DNA from: Candidatus Eisenbergiella stercoravium
Lineage (GTDB): Bacteria; Bacillota; Clostridia; Lachnospirales; Lachnospiraceae
Assembly: GCA_019113175.1 (NCBI GenBank)
Contig: DXHY01000076.1
Coordinates: 1 to 37,237 of the forward strand
DNA length: 37,237 nucleotides
Direction: 5' to 3'
Shown: one piece after another, positions 7,910 to 15,608 of the stretch
How positions within the stretch are numbered: the first letter of the stretch is position 1
Layout of the letters: every line of letters starts with the position of its first letter
The notes under the pieces: model-generated
Databases searched by the model: none
The model's input: only the letters and a program-made list of their open reading frames with translations
What the model was told of the DNA's origin: nothing
Translations under genes and position numbers: made by a program

Positions 7910-8800
7910 CTATTCCCCCGTCGCATTACGGTACGCTTCACTTCCGGAATCGGCCCAGCCTGTTTTCCCGCTGCTTATCACTTCGCCCGTATCGTAAACC
8001 CAGGCATACATGTCGAGAATTCTCGCCTGATCCGGTGCCCAGGAACCATCCTCATTTTTGTCCACGGAATAATACACGTACAGACCGCATTTCCCGTTTT
8101 TCGATTCCCGGTCATACATCAGGTACTCCACTTTTTCTTCATCCTCGAAGAGGATAATCCGAAGGTTTCCCTTTGCGTCATTGTCTTCCCGAAAATCATA
8201 CCCTTTATCCTGAAAAAGCTGCTCGTAGACTGCGCGATATCCGTCCACGATGAGCTGATAAGCTTCGTCCACTTCGCCTTCTTCTGCCGTTATCGTTTCC
8301 CCTGCAGCCTGTTCACTGACGGGCTCTTCCGGCATGACTGCCCCGCCGGATTCTTCTGTCGGAACGGATTCCTGATTCCCGAATAAATACTCCTCTATAT
8401 ACGGCTCCACCAGATATACGCTTTCCACATCGCCGTCCATGGTTAATGTAATCTCCCTGTCCGGCAGACTGTTACCCAAAATCACCGCTATGACCTGATT
8501 CTCCATCCAGGACACCTCCCAGATATCGGGACTGATATAGCTACTGTCATCATCAAGACTGAAGTCATAGTCTATGATCCTGTTTCTTCCTTCATAAAGA
8601 ACCAGCCTGCCTTCCGCATTCTCGGAAAAGGGGTCGCCTCTCGACTGCAGAAGCAGGGTATACTGCCCATTGGGAGATTCAGAGGTATCTACCGTATTTA
8701 TCTCATTTCTGTCTGAAATTCTTTCAATTCCCACCCGTATCACAAAATATACCAGGCAGACAACTATTGTTATGATAATCTTTATGAACTGCTTTTTCAT
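7910..8800 (-). CDS. Membrane-anchored or secreted protein of unknown function
   Basis: A 296-residue protein with one N-terminal membrane helix (about 5-23, IKIIITIVVCLVYFVI) and an extracytoplasmic remainder. Residues about 35-135 (SPNGQYTLLLQSRGDPFSENAEGRLVLYEGRNRIIDYDF) resemble beta-rich domains found in some Firmicutes lipoproteins. A Glu-rich linker (about 145-175) joins a C-terminal part with WAPDQARILDMYAWVYDTG. I do not recognise a named family with confidence. AAAGGA sits 5 bases before the ATG. It follows nadC by about 100 bases, in which only a tiny frame is seen. Confidence 0.75.
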   Translation of the reverse strand: MKKQFIKIIITIVVCLVYFVIRVGIERISDRNEINTVDTSESPNGQYTLLLQSRGDPFSENAEGRLVLYEGRNRIIDYDFSLDDDSSYISPDIWEVSWMENQVIAVILGNSLPDREITLTMDGDVESVYLVEPYIEEYLFGNQESVPTEESGGAVMPEEPVSEQAAGETITAEEGEVDEAYQLIVDGYRAVYEQLFQDKGYDFREDNDAKGNLRIILFEDEEKVEYLMYDRESKNGKCGLYVYYSVDKNEDGSWAPDQARILDMYAWVYDTGEVISSGKTGWADSGSEAYRNATGE

Positions 8801-8816
8801 TTTTTCCTTTATGCCT

Positions 8817-8906
8817 TCATTCTGCCAAAGCTTCCTCCTGAATCTCCCTCTCCATATGCGCCCGGCAGGAAATCCGGCAGGCTGCGTCATCAAAGTCCGC
8901 TGTCAT
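8817..8906 (-). CDS. Possible 29-residue small protein overlapping the nadC stop
   Basis: The nadC stop and an ATG overlap as ATGA, the usual arrangement for translational coupling. The frame gives MTADFDDAACRISC and continues for 29 codons with two Cys and an acidic C-terminus. It ends 16 bases before the next gene's ATG. The GGAGGG upstream is too close for a free-standing start. It may be real or may be chance; there is no family match that I know. Confidence 0.25.
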   Translation of the reverse strand: MTADFDDAACRISCRAHMEREIQEEALAE

Positions 8907-9796
8907 CCCTCCATGGGGGCATAACGGTCCGGGTCCATCTCCGCGCTCACCGCATGCAGATTCTTCATGGAAATATCCAGAATCGGCGCAGAATGGGTCA
9001 GTGCGCCGCTGGAGATATAATCCACACCGATTTCGGTCAGGCGGGCGATATTTTCCTTCGTCACGTTGCCGGAGCATTCCGTTTCCGCCCGGCCCGCGAT
9101 CAGTTCCACCGCCTTCTTCATCTCCTCCGCCGACATATTGTCCAGCATGATGATATCCGCGCCGGCATCCAGAGCCTCCTGCACCATGTCCAGATTCTCC
9201 ACCTCCACCTCGATCCGGCGGACAAAGGGCGCGTATTCCCTCGCCATCTGGACGGCTTTTTTCACACTTCCCGCAGCCCCGATATGGTTGTCCTTTAAGA
9301 GGACACCGTCGGACAGATTATATCGGTGGTTATAACCGCCGCCGACCCGAACAGCATATTTTTCAAAAATCCGCATGTTGGGCGTTGTTTTCCTCGTATC
9401 CAGCAGCTTCGTTTTCGTTCCCGCAAGGAGTTCTGCCACAGAACGGGTATAGGTCGCAATGCCGCTCATCCGCTGCAGGTAGTTCAGAGCCACCCGCTCT
9501 CCGGACAGGAGGCTGCGGATATCTCCCCGCACCTTCCCCATCAGCTGCCCGCAGTTCACTTCCTCTCCATCCTTACAGAAAAATTCGCATTCCACTCCGC
9601 CATCCAGAAGCTGGAACACCCTGGCAAACACCTCCAGTCCTGCGATCACGCCGTCCTGTTTACAGATCAGATCCACCTCTCCCGGCACAGCTTCCTTCAT
9701 GACCGCGTTAGTGGTCACATCCTCGCTGGAAATATCTTCTTTGAGTGCTTCCAGAATCAGATGATCCGCCTGGAGCGTCATGGTAATTTTATTCAT
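8903..9796 (-). CDS. nadC: Nicotinate-nucleotide pyrophosphorylase (carboxylating), quinolinate phosphoribosyltransferase
   Basis: A 297-residue enzyme converting quinolinate and PRPP to nicotinate mononucleotide, CO2 and pyrophosphate in de novo NAD synthesis. Diagnostic motifs are ALNYLQRMSGIAT, LDTRKTTPNMR, KYAVRVGGGYNHR, LLKDNHI and EVEVEN, then IIMLDNMS and the C-terminal GVDYISSGALTHSAP. The start at 9796 follows AGAGGAAG by about 5 bases; an in-frame ATG 10 codons upstream lacks a good site. The usual partners nadA and nadB are not in the window, so the gene stands alone here. Confidence 0.95.
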   Translation of the reverse strand: MNKITMTLQADHLILEALKEDISSEDVTTNAVMKEAVPGEVDLICKQDGVIAGLEVFARVFQLLDGGVECEFFCKDGEEVNCGQLMGKVRGDIRSLLSGERVALNYLQRMSGIATYTRSVAELLAGTKTKLLDTRKTTPNMRIFEKYAVRVGGGYNHRYNLSDGVLLKDNHIGAAGSVKKAVQMAREYAPFVRRIEVEVENLDMVQEALDAGADIIMLDNMSAEEMKKAVELIAGRAETECSGNVTKENIARLTEIGVDYISSGALTHSAPILDISMKNLHAVSAEMDPDRYAPMEG

Positions 9797-9885
9797 GCTT
9801 CCTCTTTCCTTTCCTGTAATTCCCATATTCCAGCCAGGAGCCGGAACCCCGCACTCTGCTTCAGATCAGAACCGGATATAGGGTG

Positions 9886-9891
9886 AGTATA
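9886..9891 (-). promoter_or_regulatory. Candidate -10 box for nadC
   Basis: TATACT on the minus strand, about 90 bases upstream of the nadC start, in the 200-base gap before the acetyltransferase gene. No convincing -35 or NAD-repressor palindrome was found by eye. Confidence 0.35.
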
Positions 9892-9944
9892 ACACAATTT
9901 TTTCGCGGATTACATCCCCCGTAACAGGTTCTTCTCAGGACGAC

Positions 9945-9969
9945 AAAAAAGAGGAAGCTACCTGCTTCC
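9945..9969 (-). terminator. Intrinsic terminator of the amino-acid ABC operon
   Basis: On the minus strand GGAAGC (9969-9964) pairs with GCTTCC (9958-9953). CTC and a run of six U (9950-9945) follow, about 33 bases after the acetyltransferase stop. Confidence 0.75.
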
Positions 9970-10001
9970 CCTTCATTTCTGTCCTCCCGTCTGTCTGACC
10001 T

Positions 10002-10586
10002 TCAGACATATCTGTTTCCTGTATTTTCATCCTGTTCCAGCGTCCGGATCACCCGGCACGGATTCCCCACAGCCAGGCTGCCCGGCGGAATATCCTTCGT
10101 AACCACGCTTCCCGCACCGATCACGCTGTTGTCCCCGATGGTCACGCCGGGCAGTACAATCGCCCCTGTACAGATCCACACATTATCGCCGATGGTAACC
10201 GGATGGGTATATTCCAGTCCCTGCGCCCGCTGCCCGGCATCCATCGCGTGCTCTTCCGTAATGATGCTTACGTTCGGAGCAATAAACACATTATTTCCAA
10301 TCGTTATCTTCCCGCTGTCCATCAGTTTGCCGTAAACATTCATGAAAAAATTGTCACCGACCGTTGTATTATAGCCATAGGTACAGAACAGCGGCTGCTC
10401 CACCACGCAGTTTTCCCCCGCCTTTCCCAGAATATTCCGAATGGCGGCTTCTCTCCCGCTGCGGTCCAGCGGGTCCATGTTATTGTATTCCTGCAGCTTT
10501 CTTACCGTCACATCCCGATCTGCAGCCAGCTCGGGATCCCCTGGCTGGTAAAGCAGCTGCGCATATGATTTTTCCCTCTCCGTCAT
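10002..10586 (-). CDS. Maltose/galactoside O-acetyltransferase-type enzyme (left-handed beta-helix)
   Basis: A 194-residue acetyl-CoA-dependent acetyltransferase of the LacA/Maa group. The Mac domain is N-terminal (MTEREKSYAQLLYQPGDPEL). Hexapeptide repeats (ITIGNNVFIAPNVSII, VTIGDNVWICTGAIVLPGVTIGDNSVIGAGSVVTKDIP) form the beta-helix, and His113 in TEEHAMDA is the catalytic base. It ends GNPCRVIR as usual. The gene follows the GlnQ-type ATPase by 16 bases and is the last gene of that operon. The acceptor is probably a sugar or related hydroxyl compound; why it accompanies an amino-acid importer is not clear. Confidence 0.9.
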   Translation of the reverse strand: MTEREKSYAQLLYQPGDPELAADRDVTVRKLQEYNNMDPLDRSGREAAIRNILGKAGENCVVEQPLFCTYGYNTTVGDNFFMNVYGKLMDSGKITIGNNVFIAPNVSIITEEHAMDAGQRAQGLEYTHPVTIGDNVWICTGAIVLPGVTIGDNSVIGAGSVVTKDIPPGSLAVGNPCRVIRTLEQDENTGNRYV

Positions 10587-10602
10587 CGCTTTTCCTCTTT
10601 GT

Positions 10603-11346
10603 TTACAGCACCTTCGACAGAAACTCCCTCAGTCTGGGATTCTTCGGATTTTCAAAGAACTCCTTCGGCCCGCTCTCTTCCTTGATCTGCCCGTCGTCCA
10701 TGAACAGCACGCGGCTTCCGACCTCCTTTGCGAAGCCCATCTCATGGGTGACGATTACCATGGTCATGCCGTCCCTTGCCAGCTCCGTCATGACGCCCAG
10801 CACCTCTCCTACCATTTCCGGGTCCAGCGCGCTGGTGGGTTCGTCAAACAGCATCACGTCAGGATGCATGCACAGAGAGCGCACAATGGCAATTCTCTGC
10901 TTCTGCCCGCCGGAAAGCTGAGAAGGATAGGCCTTCGCCTTCTCTGCAAGGCCGACCAGCTTCAAAAGCTCCATGGCCTCCTTTTCCGCTTCCTGCCTGC
11001 TCTTCTTCAGGAGCTTTATGGGCGCCAGCGTCAGATTCTGCAGAATGGTCTTATTCGGAAACAGGTTGAAATGCTGAAACACCATACCGATATGCTGGCG
11101 GTATTTATTGATGTTCGTCCTGGGATCCGTGATATCCTGTCCCTCAAAAAGAATCTGGCCGGCAGTCGGCTCCTCCAACAGATTCAGGGAACGCAGAAAG
11201 GTGGATTTTCCCGAACCGGAAGGGCCCACGATCACGACAACCTCCCCCTGGGAGATTGTCGTGCTGATATTCTTCAATACCTCTGTTTCTCCAAAGGATT
11301 TGCAGAGATTCTTTATTTCAAATAAAATCTGTCCGTCAGCGCTCAC
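10603..11346 (-). CDS. glnQ: Polar amino-acid ABC transporter ATP-binding protein (GlnQ type)
   Basis: A 247-residue ATPase powering polar amino-acid uptake. Walker [10 protein letters not shown], the Q-loop [13 protein letters not shown], signature [15 protein letters not shown], Walker [15 protein letters not shown] and the H-loop [11 protein letters not shown] are all present. I choose a GTG start at 11346, which gives the usual family length and has a perfect AAGGAGG 10 bases upstream inside the permease gene. A longer frame would add 14 residues absent from relatives. It overlaps the permease end by 11 bases (coupled). Confidence 0.92.
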   Translation of the reverse strand: MSADGQILFEIKNLCKSFGETEVLKNISTTISQGEVVVIVGPSGSGKSTFLRSLNLLEEPTAGQILFEGQDITDPRTNINKYRQHIGMVFQHFNLFPNKTILQNLTLAPIKLLKKSRQEAEKEAMELLKLVGLAEKAKAYPSQLSGGQKQRIAIVRSLCMHPDVMLFDEPTSALDPEMVGEVLGVMTELARDGMTMVIVTHEMGFAKEVGSRVLFMDDGQIKEESGPKEFFENPKNPRLREFLSKVL

Positions 11347-12087
11347 TGGTACGCAGCCTCCTTTCCAGTCTGGATACTCCTGCCGCAAGCAGGGATACGA
11401 TCGCCAGATAAATCAGTGCAACCGCGATCAGCGGCATGAAGGCCGAATAGGTCTGGCTTCGGATGACGTTTCCTCCATGCGTCAGATCCGTCAAAGCTAT
11501 GTAACCGCTGATGGAAGTTTCCTTCAGCAGAACGATAATCTCGTTTCCCAGAGCGGGAAGCACATTTTTAAACGCCTGAGGAAGGATAATATGCCACATC
11601 GTGGCCGGGTATCCCAGTCCCAGACTTCTTCCGGCTTCAAACTGACCGATATCGATGGCCATGATACCGGAACGGACGATCTCCGCCACATAAGCCCCGG
11701 AGTTAATGCCGAAGGCCAGGATCGCCACGATCCGCTTGTCAATATTGACGCTTCCGAAGATGACATAGTACATGATCAGCAGCTGAATCATGGTGGGCGT
11801 TCCGCGGATCACCGTCAGATAGATCTGGCAGATCAGGTCCACCAGCTTAAACAGATAATAGCCCGCCATTTTCCAGAGCCAGACTCCCTTCTCCTTCATG
11901 TGCGGAGGCTTCCTGATTCCTCCCCGCACCGCGCTGGAACGAACGATAGCCGCCAGAAACCCCAGCACAAGCCCAAGGATAACCGCAAAAAAGTGATGAG
12001 CAGCGTCGTCTTCAAACCGTTCGTCAGATACTGCCATCTGTCATCCTTGATAAAATTGAGATAAAACTGATCCTTAAAATTCTGCAT
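11336..12087 (-). CDS. Polar amino-acid ABC permease (HisM/GlnP type), reading frame broken near the N-terminus
   Basis: The N-terminus [18 protein letters not shown] starts at 12087 after GAGG and reads through ITF. The family's continuation, [19 protein letters not shown], is in the -1 frame down to 11336. The break is at a run of six T (11992-11987) reading ACT-TTT-TTG; one more T, or a -1 slip on T_TTT_TTG, restores a 250-residue permease. Without it translation stops at 11896. Downstream are the EAA loop ([25 protein letters not shown]) and a membrane core. About 20 extra residues ([20 protein letters not shown]) are inserted after the first helix. Sequencing error, true mutation or programmed slippage cannot be told apart here. 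Confidence 0.8.
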
Positions 12088-12151
12088 TACATCCTCTCTT
12101 TCCGCGGCCAATATCCCGGACTCCGCCTGACAGCAGGTCTTTCTTTATGAT

Positions 12152-12182
12152 AAAAAAGACTCCAAAGCCTTGCTTCGGAGCC
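12152..12182 (-). terminator. Terminator-like hairpin inside the amino-acid ABC operon
   Basis: GGCTCCGAAGC and GCTTTGGAGTC (12182-12172 and 12168-12158) pair over 11 bp including two G-U pairs. Six U follow on the minus strand. It stands between the binding-protein gene and the permease gene. Partial termination here would give more binding protein than membrane components, a common arrangement. Confidence 0.75.
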
Positions 12183-12199
12183 TTTCATCAGTCCGATTT

Positions 12200-13045
12200 T
12201 TACTCTTTTACGATGATAACCTGCTTGGAGGTCGCATAGGAATCGGTGAAGTCCACGCTCTGCTGACGGTCCTCTGTCACCGTGATTCCCGCCACGCCTA
12301 TGTCGGCCTTGCCGGACTGAATGGCATTGATAATGGCATCGAATTCCATATCCTCAATCACCAGATCATATCCCAGAACATCACATACCGCCTGGGCCAT
12401 ATCCGCATCAATTCCAACGATCTTATCCCCGTCATAATATTCATAGGGTTCAAAATAAGCATTGGTCGCCATAACGAGCGTTCCATTGGAACGGTCCACA
12501 TCCGCAGGTGACTCATAAGGGGACTGGCCCTTCGTATCATCGCCGATGTAGTTGTTCACGATGCTCTCCAGCGTTCCATCCTCTTTCAGCTGAGCAAGCG
12601 CGCCGTTGATCGCCGTTACCAGCTCATCGTTTCCCTTTGCCACACAGATTGCATAAGACTCTTCCGCAAAAGGCTCATCCAGAATCTTAAGTCCTTCTGT
12701 ATTCGCCACAAAGGCCTCGGCAGGCTGCTCATCGATGATCACGCAGTCCACCTTGCCCTGAAGCAGTGCCTGAACCGCATCGTTTCCCTTGTTGAAACGC
12801 TCGATCGTGGAGCCCTCTTCTTCATAATCGGATGCATAAATATCACCCGTTGTTCCCAGCTGAACGCCGATGGTCTTTCCCGGAAGATCATCGATTCCGG
12901 TAACTGCGCTTCCCGTGGAAGCCGCTTCTGTTGCTGCCGTATCCGTTGCCGCCGTATCCGTTGCCGCTGTCTGTGTGCTGCTTCCGCATGCTGCCAGAGA
13001 GATGGTCATGCATACGGCAAGCGCTGCTGCCAATATCTTTTTCAT
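12200..13045 (-). CDS. Amino-acid-binding lipoprotein (SBP family 3) with lobes in circularly permuted order
   Basis: A 281-residue lipoprotein: signal sequence, lipobox LAAC (Cys20) and a Thr/Ala/Asp linker with a 15-bp tandem repeat (22-48). In family 3 proteins the first lobe (LVMATNA..PPYEYY..GIDVDMA..VDFTD..QVIIVK) comes first and the second (DDLKGKTIGVQLGTTGD...) follows. Here DDLPGKTIGVQLGTTGDIYASDY starts at 52, the usual C-terminal helix LKEDGTLESIVNNYIGDD ends at 170, and only then does NGTLVMATNAYFEPYEYY (188) begin. The protein ends exactly at QVIIVKE. The cut is at the hinge between lobes. The start at 13045 follows AGGAGG. It is the first gene of the operon. Confidence 0.9.
   Translation of the reverse strand: MKKILAAALAVCMTISLAACGSSTQTAATDTAATDTAATEAASTGSAVTGIDDLPGKTIGVQLGTTGDIYASDYEEEGSTIERFNKGNDAVQALLQGKVDCVIIDEQPAEAFVANTEGLKILDEPFAEESYAICVAKGNDELVTAINGALAQLKEDGTLESIVNNYIGDDTKGQSPYESPADVDRSNGTLVMATNAYFEPYEYYDGDKIVGIDADMAQAVCDVLGYDLVIEDMEFDAIINAIQSGKADIGVAGITVTEDRQQSVDFTDSYATSKQVIIVKE
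12936..12965 (-). repeat. Two perfect 15-bp tandem repeats in the binding-protein linker
   Basis: The unit (plus strand GCCGTATCCGTTGCC) occurs twice with no gap and encodes the repeated Ala-Thr-Asp-Thr-Ala linker after the lipobox. A degenerate third copy flanks it. Confidence 0.8.
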
Positions 13046-13100
13046 AGTCTCCTCCTCGCGCCTGTGGCGCTGATGCATAATTATACAACATTTAATACTT

Positions 13101-13128
13101 ATATTAACATAGTTTTTTCAAAAGACAA
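13101..13128 (-). promoter_or_regulatory. Sigma-A promoter for the amino-acid ABC operon
   Basis: TTGTCT (13128-13123), a 16-base spacer and TAATAT (13106-13101) preceded by TGT (extended -10). It lies about 55 bases before the binding-protein ATG. Confidence 0.7.
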
Positions 13129-13150
13129 GCGGTAATTTTCACAAAAAGTT

Positions 13151-13194
13151 CATAAAAATACGCCCCGCAGCCATATTAAATGACTGTCAGAGCG
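13151..13194 (-). terminator. Intrinsic terminator of the fab operon
   Basis: Downstream of fabH, CGCTCTG-A-CAGTCA (13194-13181) pairs with TGGCTGCGGGGCG (13173-13161) with one bulged A and several G-U pairs. TATTTTTA follows on the minus strand. Confidence 0.65.
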
Positions 13195-13201
13195 CTTTAT
13201 T

Positions 13202-14164
13202 TTACCACTCCATCACAATGGAGCCCCAGGACAGACCTCCGCCAAAGCCGGACAGCACGATCTTATCTCCCTTTTCCAGCATTCCCTTCCGGTTGATCTC
13301 GTCCAGCAGAACCGGAACGCTGGCCGCGGACATATTTCCGCAGTGATCCAGACCAATGGGGAATTTTTCCTCGGGTACATGCAGCCGCTTCGCAACCGAC
13401 TGGATAATCCTCAGATTCGCCTGATGCAGCACGAAATACTTCACATCCTCCGCCTTCACACCGGCGTCCGCCAGAGCCTTCTGAATAGACGCCGGAACCG
13501 TCGTCACCGCAAACCGGTATACCTCCTGGCCGTCCATATGCACATAATCCACGATCTGCTCCTCATCGGTCAGCGGATTATGATTTTTCCGGTTCACGCA
13601 CAACAGAGCGCTTCCCTTTTTCCCGTCGCAGCCCTGATCATATCCCAGAATACCCGTTTCTGCAGGCTGAAGTACGGCGGCTCCCGCCCCGTCTCCAAAC
13701 AGCACGCAGGTGCTTCTGTCACTCCAGTCCATGATTCTGGACAGGCTTTCCGCGCCGATCACAAGCGCGTTTTTGAATCTCCCCGCCTGCAGAAAGGCAT
13801 CCGCTGTCTGAATGGCAAACAGAAATCCGGAACAGGCGGCGTTGATATCAAAGGCCATCGCCCGGTCCGCACCCAGCCTCGCCTGCAGCTCACAGGCCGC
13901 CGAAGGAGTCACATGATCCGCTGTCACGGTTCCCACCACGATCAGCTCCAGATCCTCCGCCGCAACAGACGCCTGCTCAAGGGCCTGCACCGCGGCTTCA
14001 TATGCCATATCTGTCGTTGTCTCCTCCTTCACAAGATGCCTTTCCCGGATCCCGGTTCTGGTCCTGATCCATTCGTCGGATGTATCCATAATCCCGGAAA
14101 GCCAGTCGTTTGTCACACAGGTTCCAGCCAGACAGCTTCCCGTTCCCGTAATTCTGCTTGTCAT
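13202..14164 (-). CDS. fabH: 3-oxoacyl-ACP synthase III (KAS III)
   Basis: A 320-residue enzyme that starts fatty-acid synthesis by condensing acyl-CoA with malonyl-ACP. The catalytic triad is Cys111 (NAACSGF), His247 (LHQANLRII) and Asn277 (HCGNMSAAS), and GFGGGLSWGS closes the protein. Length matches the family. The frame stays open upstream through the repeat region, but the start at 14164 has AGGAGAGG just before it and the family N-terminus (ITGTGSCLAGTCVTNDWL). It is the last gene of the fab operon here, whereas many Firmicutes have it first. Confidence 0.96.
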   Translation of the reverse strand: MTSRITGTGSCLAGTCVTNDWLSGIMDTSDEWIRTRTGIRERHLVKEETTTDMAYEAAVQALEQASVAAEDLELIVVGTVTADHVTPSAACELQARLGADRAMAFDINAACSGFLFAIQTADAFLQAGRFKNALVIGAESLSRIMDWSDRSTCVLFGDGAGAAVLQPAETGILGYDQGCDGKKGSALLCVNRKNHNPLTDEEQIVDYVHMDGQEVYRFAVTTVPASIQKALADAGVKAEDVKYFVLHQANLRIIQSVAKRLHVPEEKFPIGLDHCGNMSAASVPVLLDEINRKGMLEKGDKIVLSGFGGGLSWGSIVMEW

Positions 14165-14177
14165 TACCTCTCCTTTT

Positions 14178-14390
14178 GCCGCCGGAGGCGGCATTTTATT
14201 CGTCAGGAATTCGCGCCCTTTGCGCGAATTTCCAGGATGAAAACCGCAGGTTTTCATCCGCCACTCCTCTTGCTGCCCTATGGGCAGCATTTTATTCGTC
14301 AGGAATTCGCGCCCCTGCGCGAATTTCCAGGATGAAAACCGCAGGTTTTCATCCGCCACTCCTTTTGCCGCCGTAGGCGGCATTTTATTC
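14178..14390. repeat. Tandem structured repeat, two units of 94-95 bp plus a partial third
   Basis: Units at 14178-14271 and 14272-14366 are nearly identical; a third head copy is at 14367-14390. Each unit holds three hairpins: a head (GCCGCC-GGA-GGCGGC, GCTGCCC-TAT-GGGCAGC or GCCGCC-GTA-GGCGGC), then GGAATTCGCGC with GCGCGAATTTCC, then GGATGAAAACC-GCA-GGTTTTCATCC. The head stem differs between copies but stays paired on both sides. It fills the fabH leader after the nitronate monooxygenase-like gene. No spacers of CRISPR type are present. Confidence 0.9.
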
Positions 14391-14401
14391 CTCTATCTGA
14401 T

Positions 14402-15478
14402 TCAGGCAAATTCTGCCATAATGTCCTTCACATGCTCCATTTTCCGGGCGCGCCATGCGTTGCTTCCGCAGAAAATCAGGCCATTATCTACATCGCCCTT
14501 CACCGCGTTCACAAGAGCCTCTGTAATACAGTATGGCGTGTCCGCCGGGTTACAGGTCTTGATGCAGCCATGACAGGGGCCATGAGGGATTTTCCCCTTC
14601 TCCGCCTTCTCAAGAAAAGCGTTCCGGATCGCACGTCCCGGCATTCCCACCGGACTTTTTACCAGAACAATATCTTCCTTTTCCGCATTCAGGTAAGCAT
14701 CCTTATAGGCCTGCGCCGCATCACATTCCCAGGTCGTCACAAAACGGGTTGCCATCTGAACGCCGTACACTCCCAGATCCAGCCAGGGCTGTGCATCCTG
14801 TCTGTCATAGATTCCGCCCGCCATGACCACCGGAATCGTCTTTCCGGCCTCCTCCGCCCATTTTCTCACGGCGGTCAGGATCCGTTTCACCTCTTCCTCA
14901 TAGTGCAGAGCAGCGATATCTTCCAGCTGGCTCCGGTCAAAGCCCAGGTGGCCTCCGGCCAGAGGTCCTTCGATTACGACCAGATCCGGCAGGCGGCGGT
15001 ATTTTTTCCCCCAGTAGTGAAAAATGACCTCTGCAGATTTAAGGCTGGAGCAGATCGGAGCCAGAAGCGTGCGGCCCTGCGCTCCGATTTCTTCCTCCGC
15101 TTCCTGCACCGCCTGCGGAAGAGTAACGGGGAGGCCCGCTCCGGAAATAATCAGATCCACACCCGCCAGGACGGCCTGGCGTACATATTCCTCATATCCC
15201 CTGGTGGCAACCATGATGTTTACGCCGATGATACCGCCGGGTGCAAACTGTCTTGCCCTGTGAATTTCCACAGGGATCTGCCGCAGATTCACCTCATGCG
15301 GATTCCTGTCATAGTCCGGCTCCCGATAACCGATCTGGGCTGTTGAGATCACACCGATTCCGCCTTCTGCCGCCACGGCTCCTGCAAGACCGGAAAGGCT
15401 CACTCCAACTCCCATTCCGCCCTGAATCACAGGAATGCTGGCTTTCAGCCGTCCGATCTGAAGTGGTTTAGGTTCCAT
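14402..15478 (-). CDS. Nitronate monooxygenase-like flavoprotein (second FabK relative)
   Basis: A 358-residue FMN-dependent TIM-barrel protein of the nitronate monooxygenase/FabK superfamily. Motifs include PVIQGGMGVGVSLSGLAGAVAAEGGIGVIST, the loop ISGAGLPVTLP, the phosphate-binding IPVVMAGGIYD and GVQMATRFV. The C-terminal tail is Cys-rich (HGPCHGCIKTCNPADTPYC), unlike the true FabK upstream. The start at 15478 has GGAGG 5 bases before it. Its position between fabZ and fabH suggests a job tied to fatty-acid synthesis, such as a second enoyl reductase or repair of a flavin-reactive by-product (inference). Confidence 0.83.
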   Translation of the reverse strand: MEPKPLQIGRLKASIPVIQGGMGVGVSLSGLAGAVAAEGGIGVISTAQIGYREPDYDRNPHEVNLRQIPVEIHRARQFAPGGIIGVNIMVATRGYEEYVRQAVLAGVDLIISGAGLPVTLPQAVQEAEEEIGAQGRTLLAPICSSLKSAEVIFHYWGKKYRRLPDLVVIEGPLAGGHLGFDRSQLEDIAALHYEEEVKRILTAVRKWAEEAGKTIPVVMAGGIYDRQDAQPWLDLGVYGVQMATRFVTTWECDAAQAYKDAYLNAEKEDIVLVKSPVGMPGRAIRNAFLEKAEKGKIPHGPCHGCIKTCNPADTPYCITEALVNAVKGDVDNGLIFCGSNAWRARKMEHVKDIMAEFA

Positions 15479-15608
15479 ATTAACCTCCATGCCGAAACGC
15501 GGCCAGACTTTGCTTTGCCGGGCTTCGGCCGGGCGCCGGACTTTCCGCCCTGCGCCGTTTATCCGCACCACTGAGGCACGAATTATTCTTATTTAATCCG
15601 GTTCCCGT
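15479..15608. other. Spacer with GC-rich palindromes, no gene
   Basis: The 130-base gap between fabZ and the nitronate monooxygenase-like gene holds overlapping palindromes around GCCGGGCTTCGGCCGGGC and GCGCCGGACTTTCCGCCCTGCGCC. I see no reading frame of note. Confidence 0.5.

Noticed and set aside
6410-8386. Plus-strand open frame of 658 codons
   Set aside because: It runs antisense to three minus-strand genes and through terminator hairpins. The translation is rich in Arg, His and Phe and resembles no family, as expected for an antisense shadow.
14165-14383. N-terminal extension of FabH through the repeat region
   Set aside because: The frame is open by chance across the tandem repeat, but the family N-terminus and a Shine-Dalgarno site lie at 14164.
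14178-14390. CRISPR array
   Set aside because: The repeats are about 95 bases, adjoin directly, and have internal hairpins but no unique spacers; no cas genes are near.
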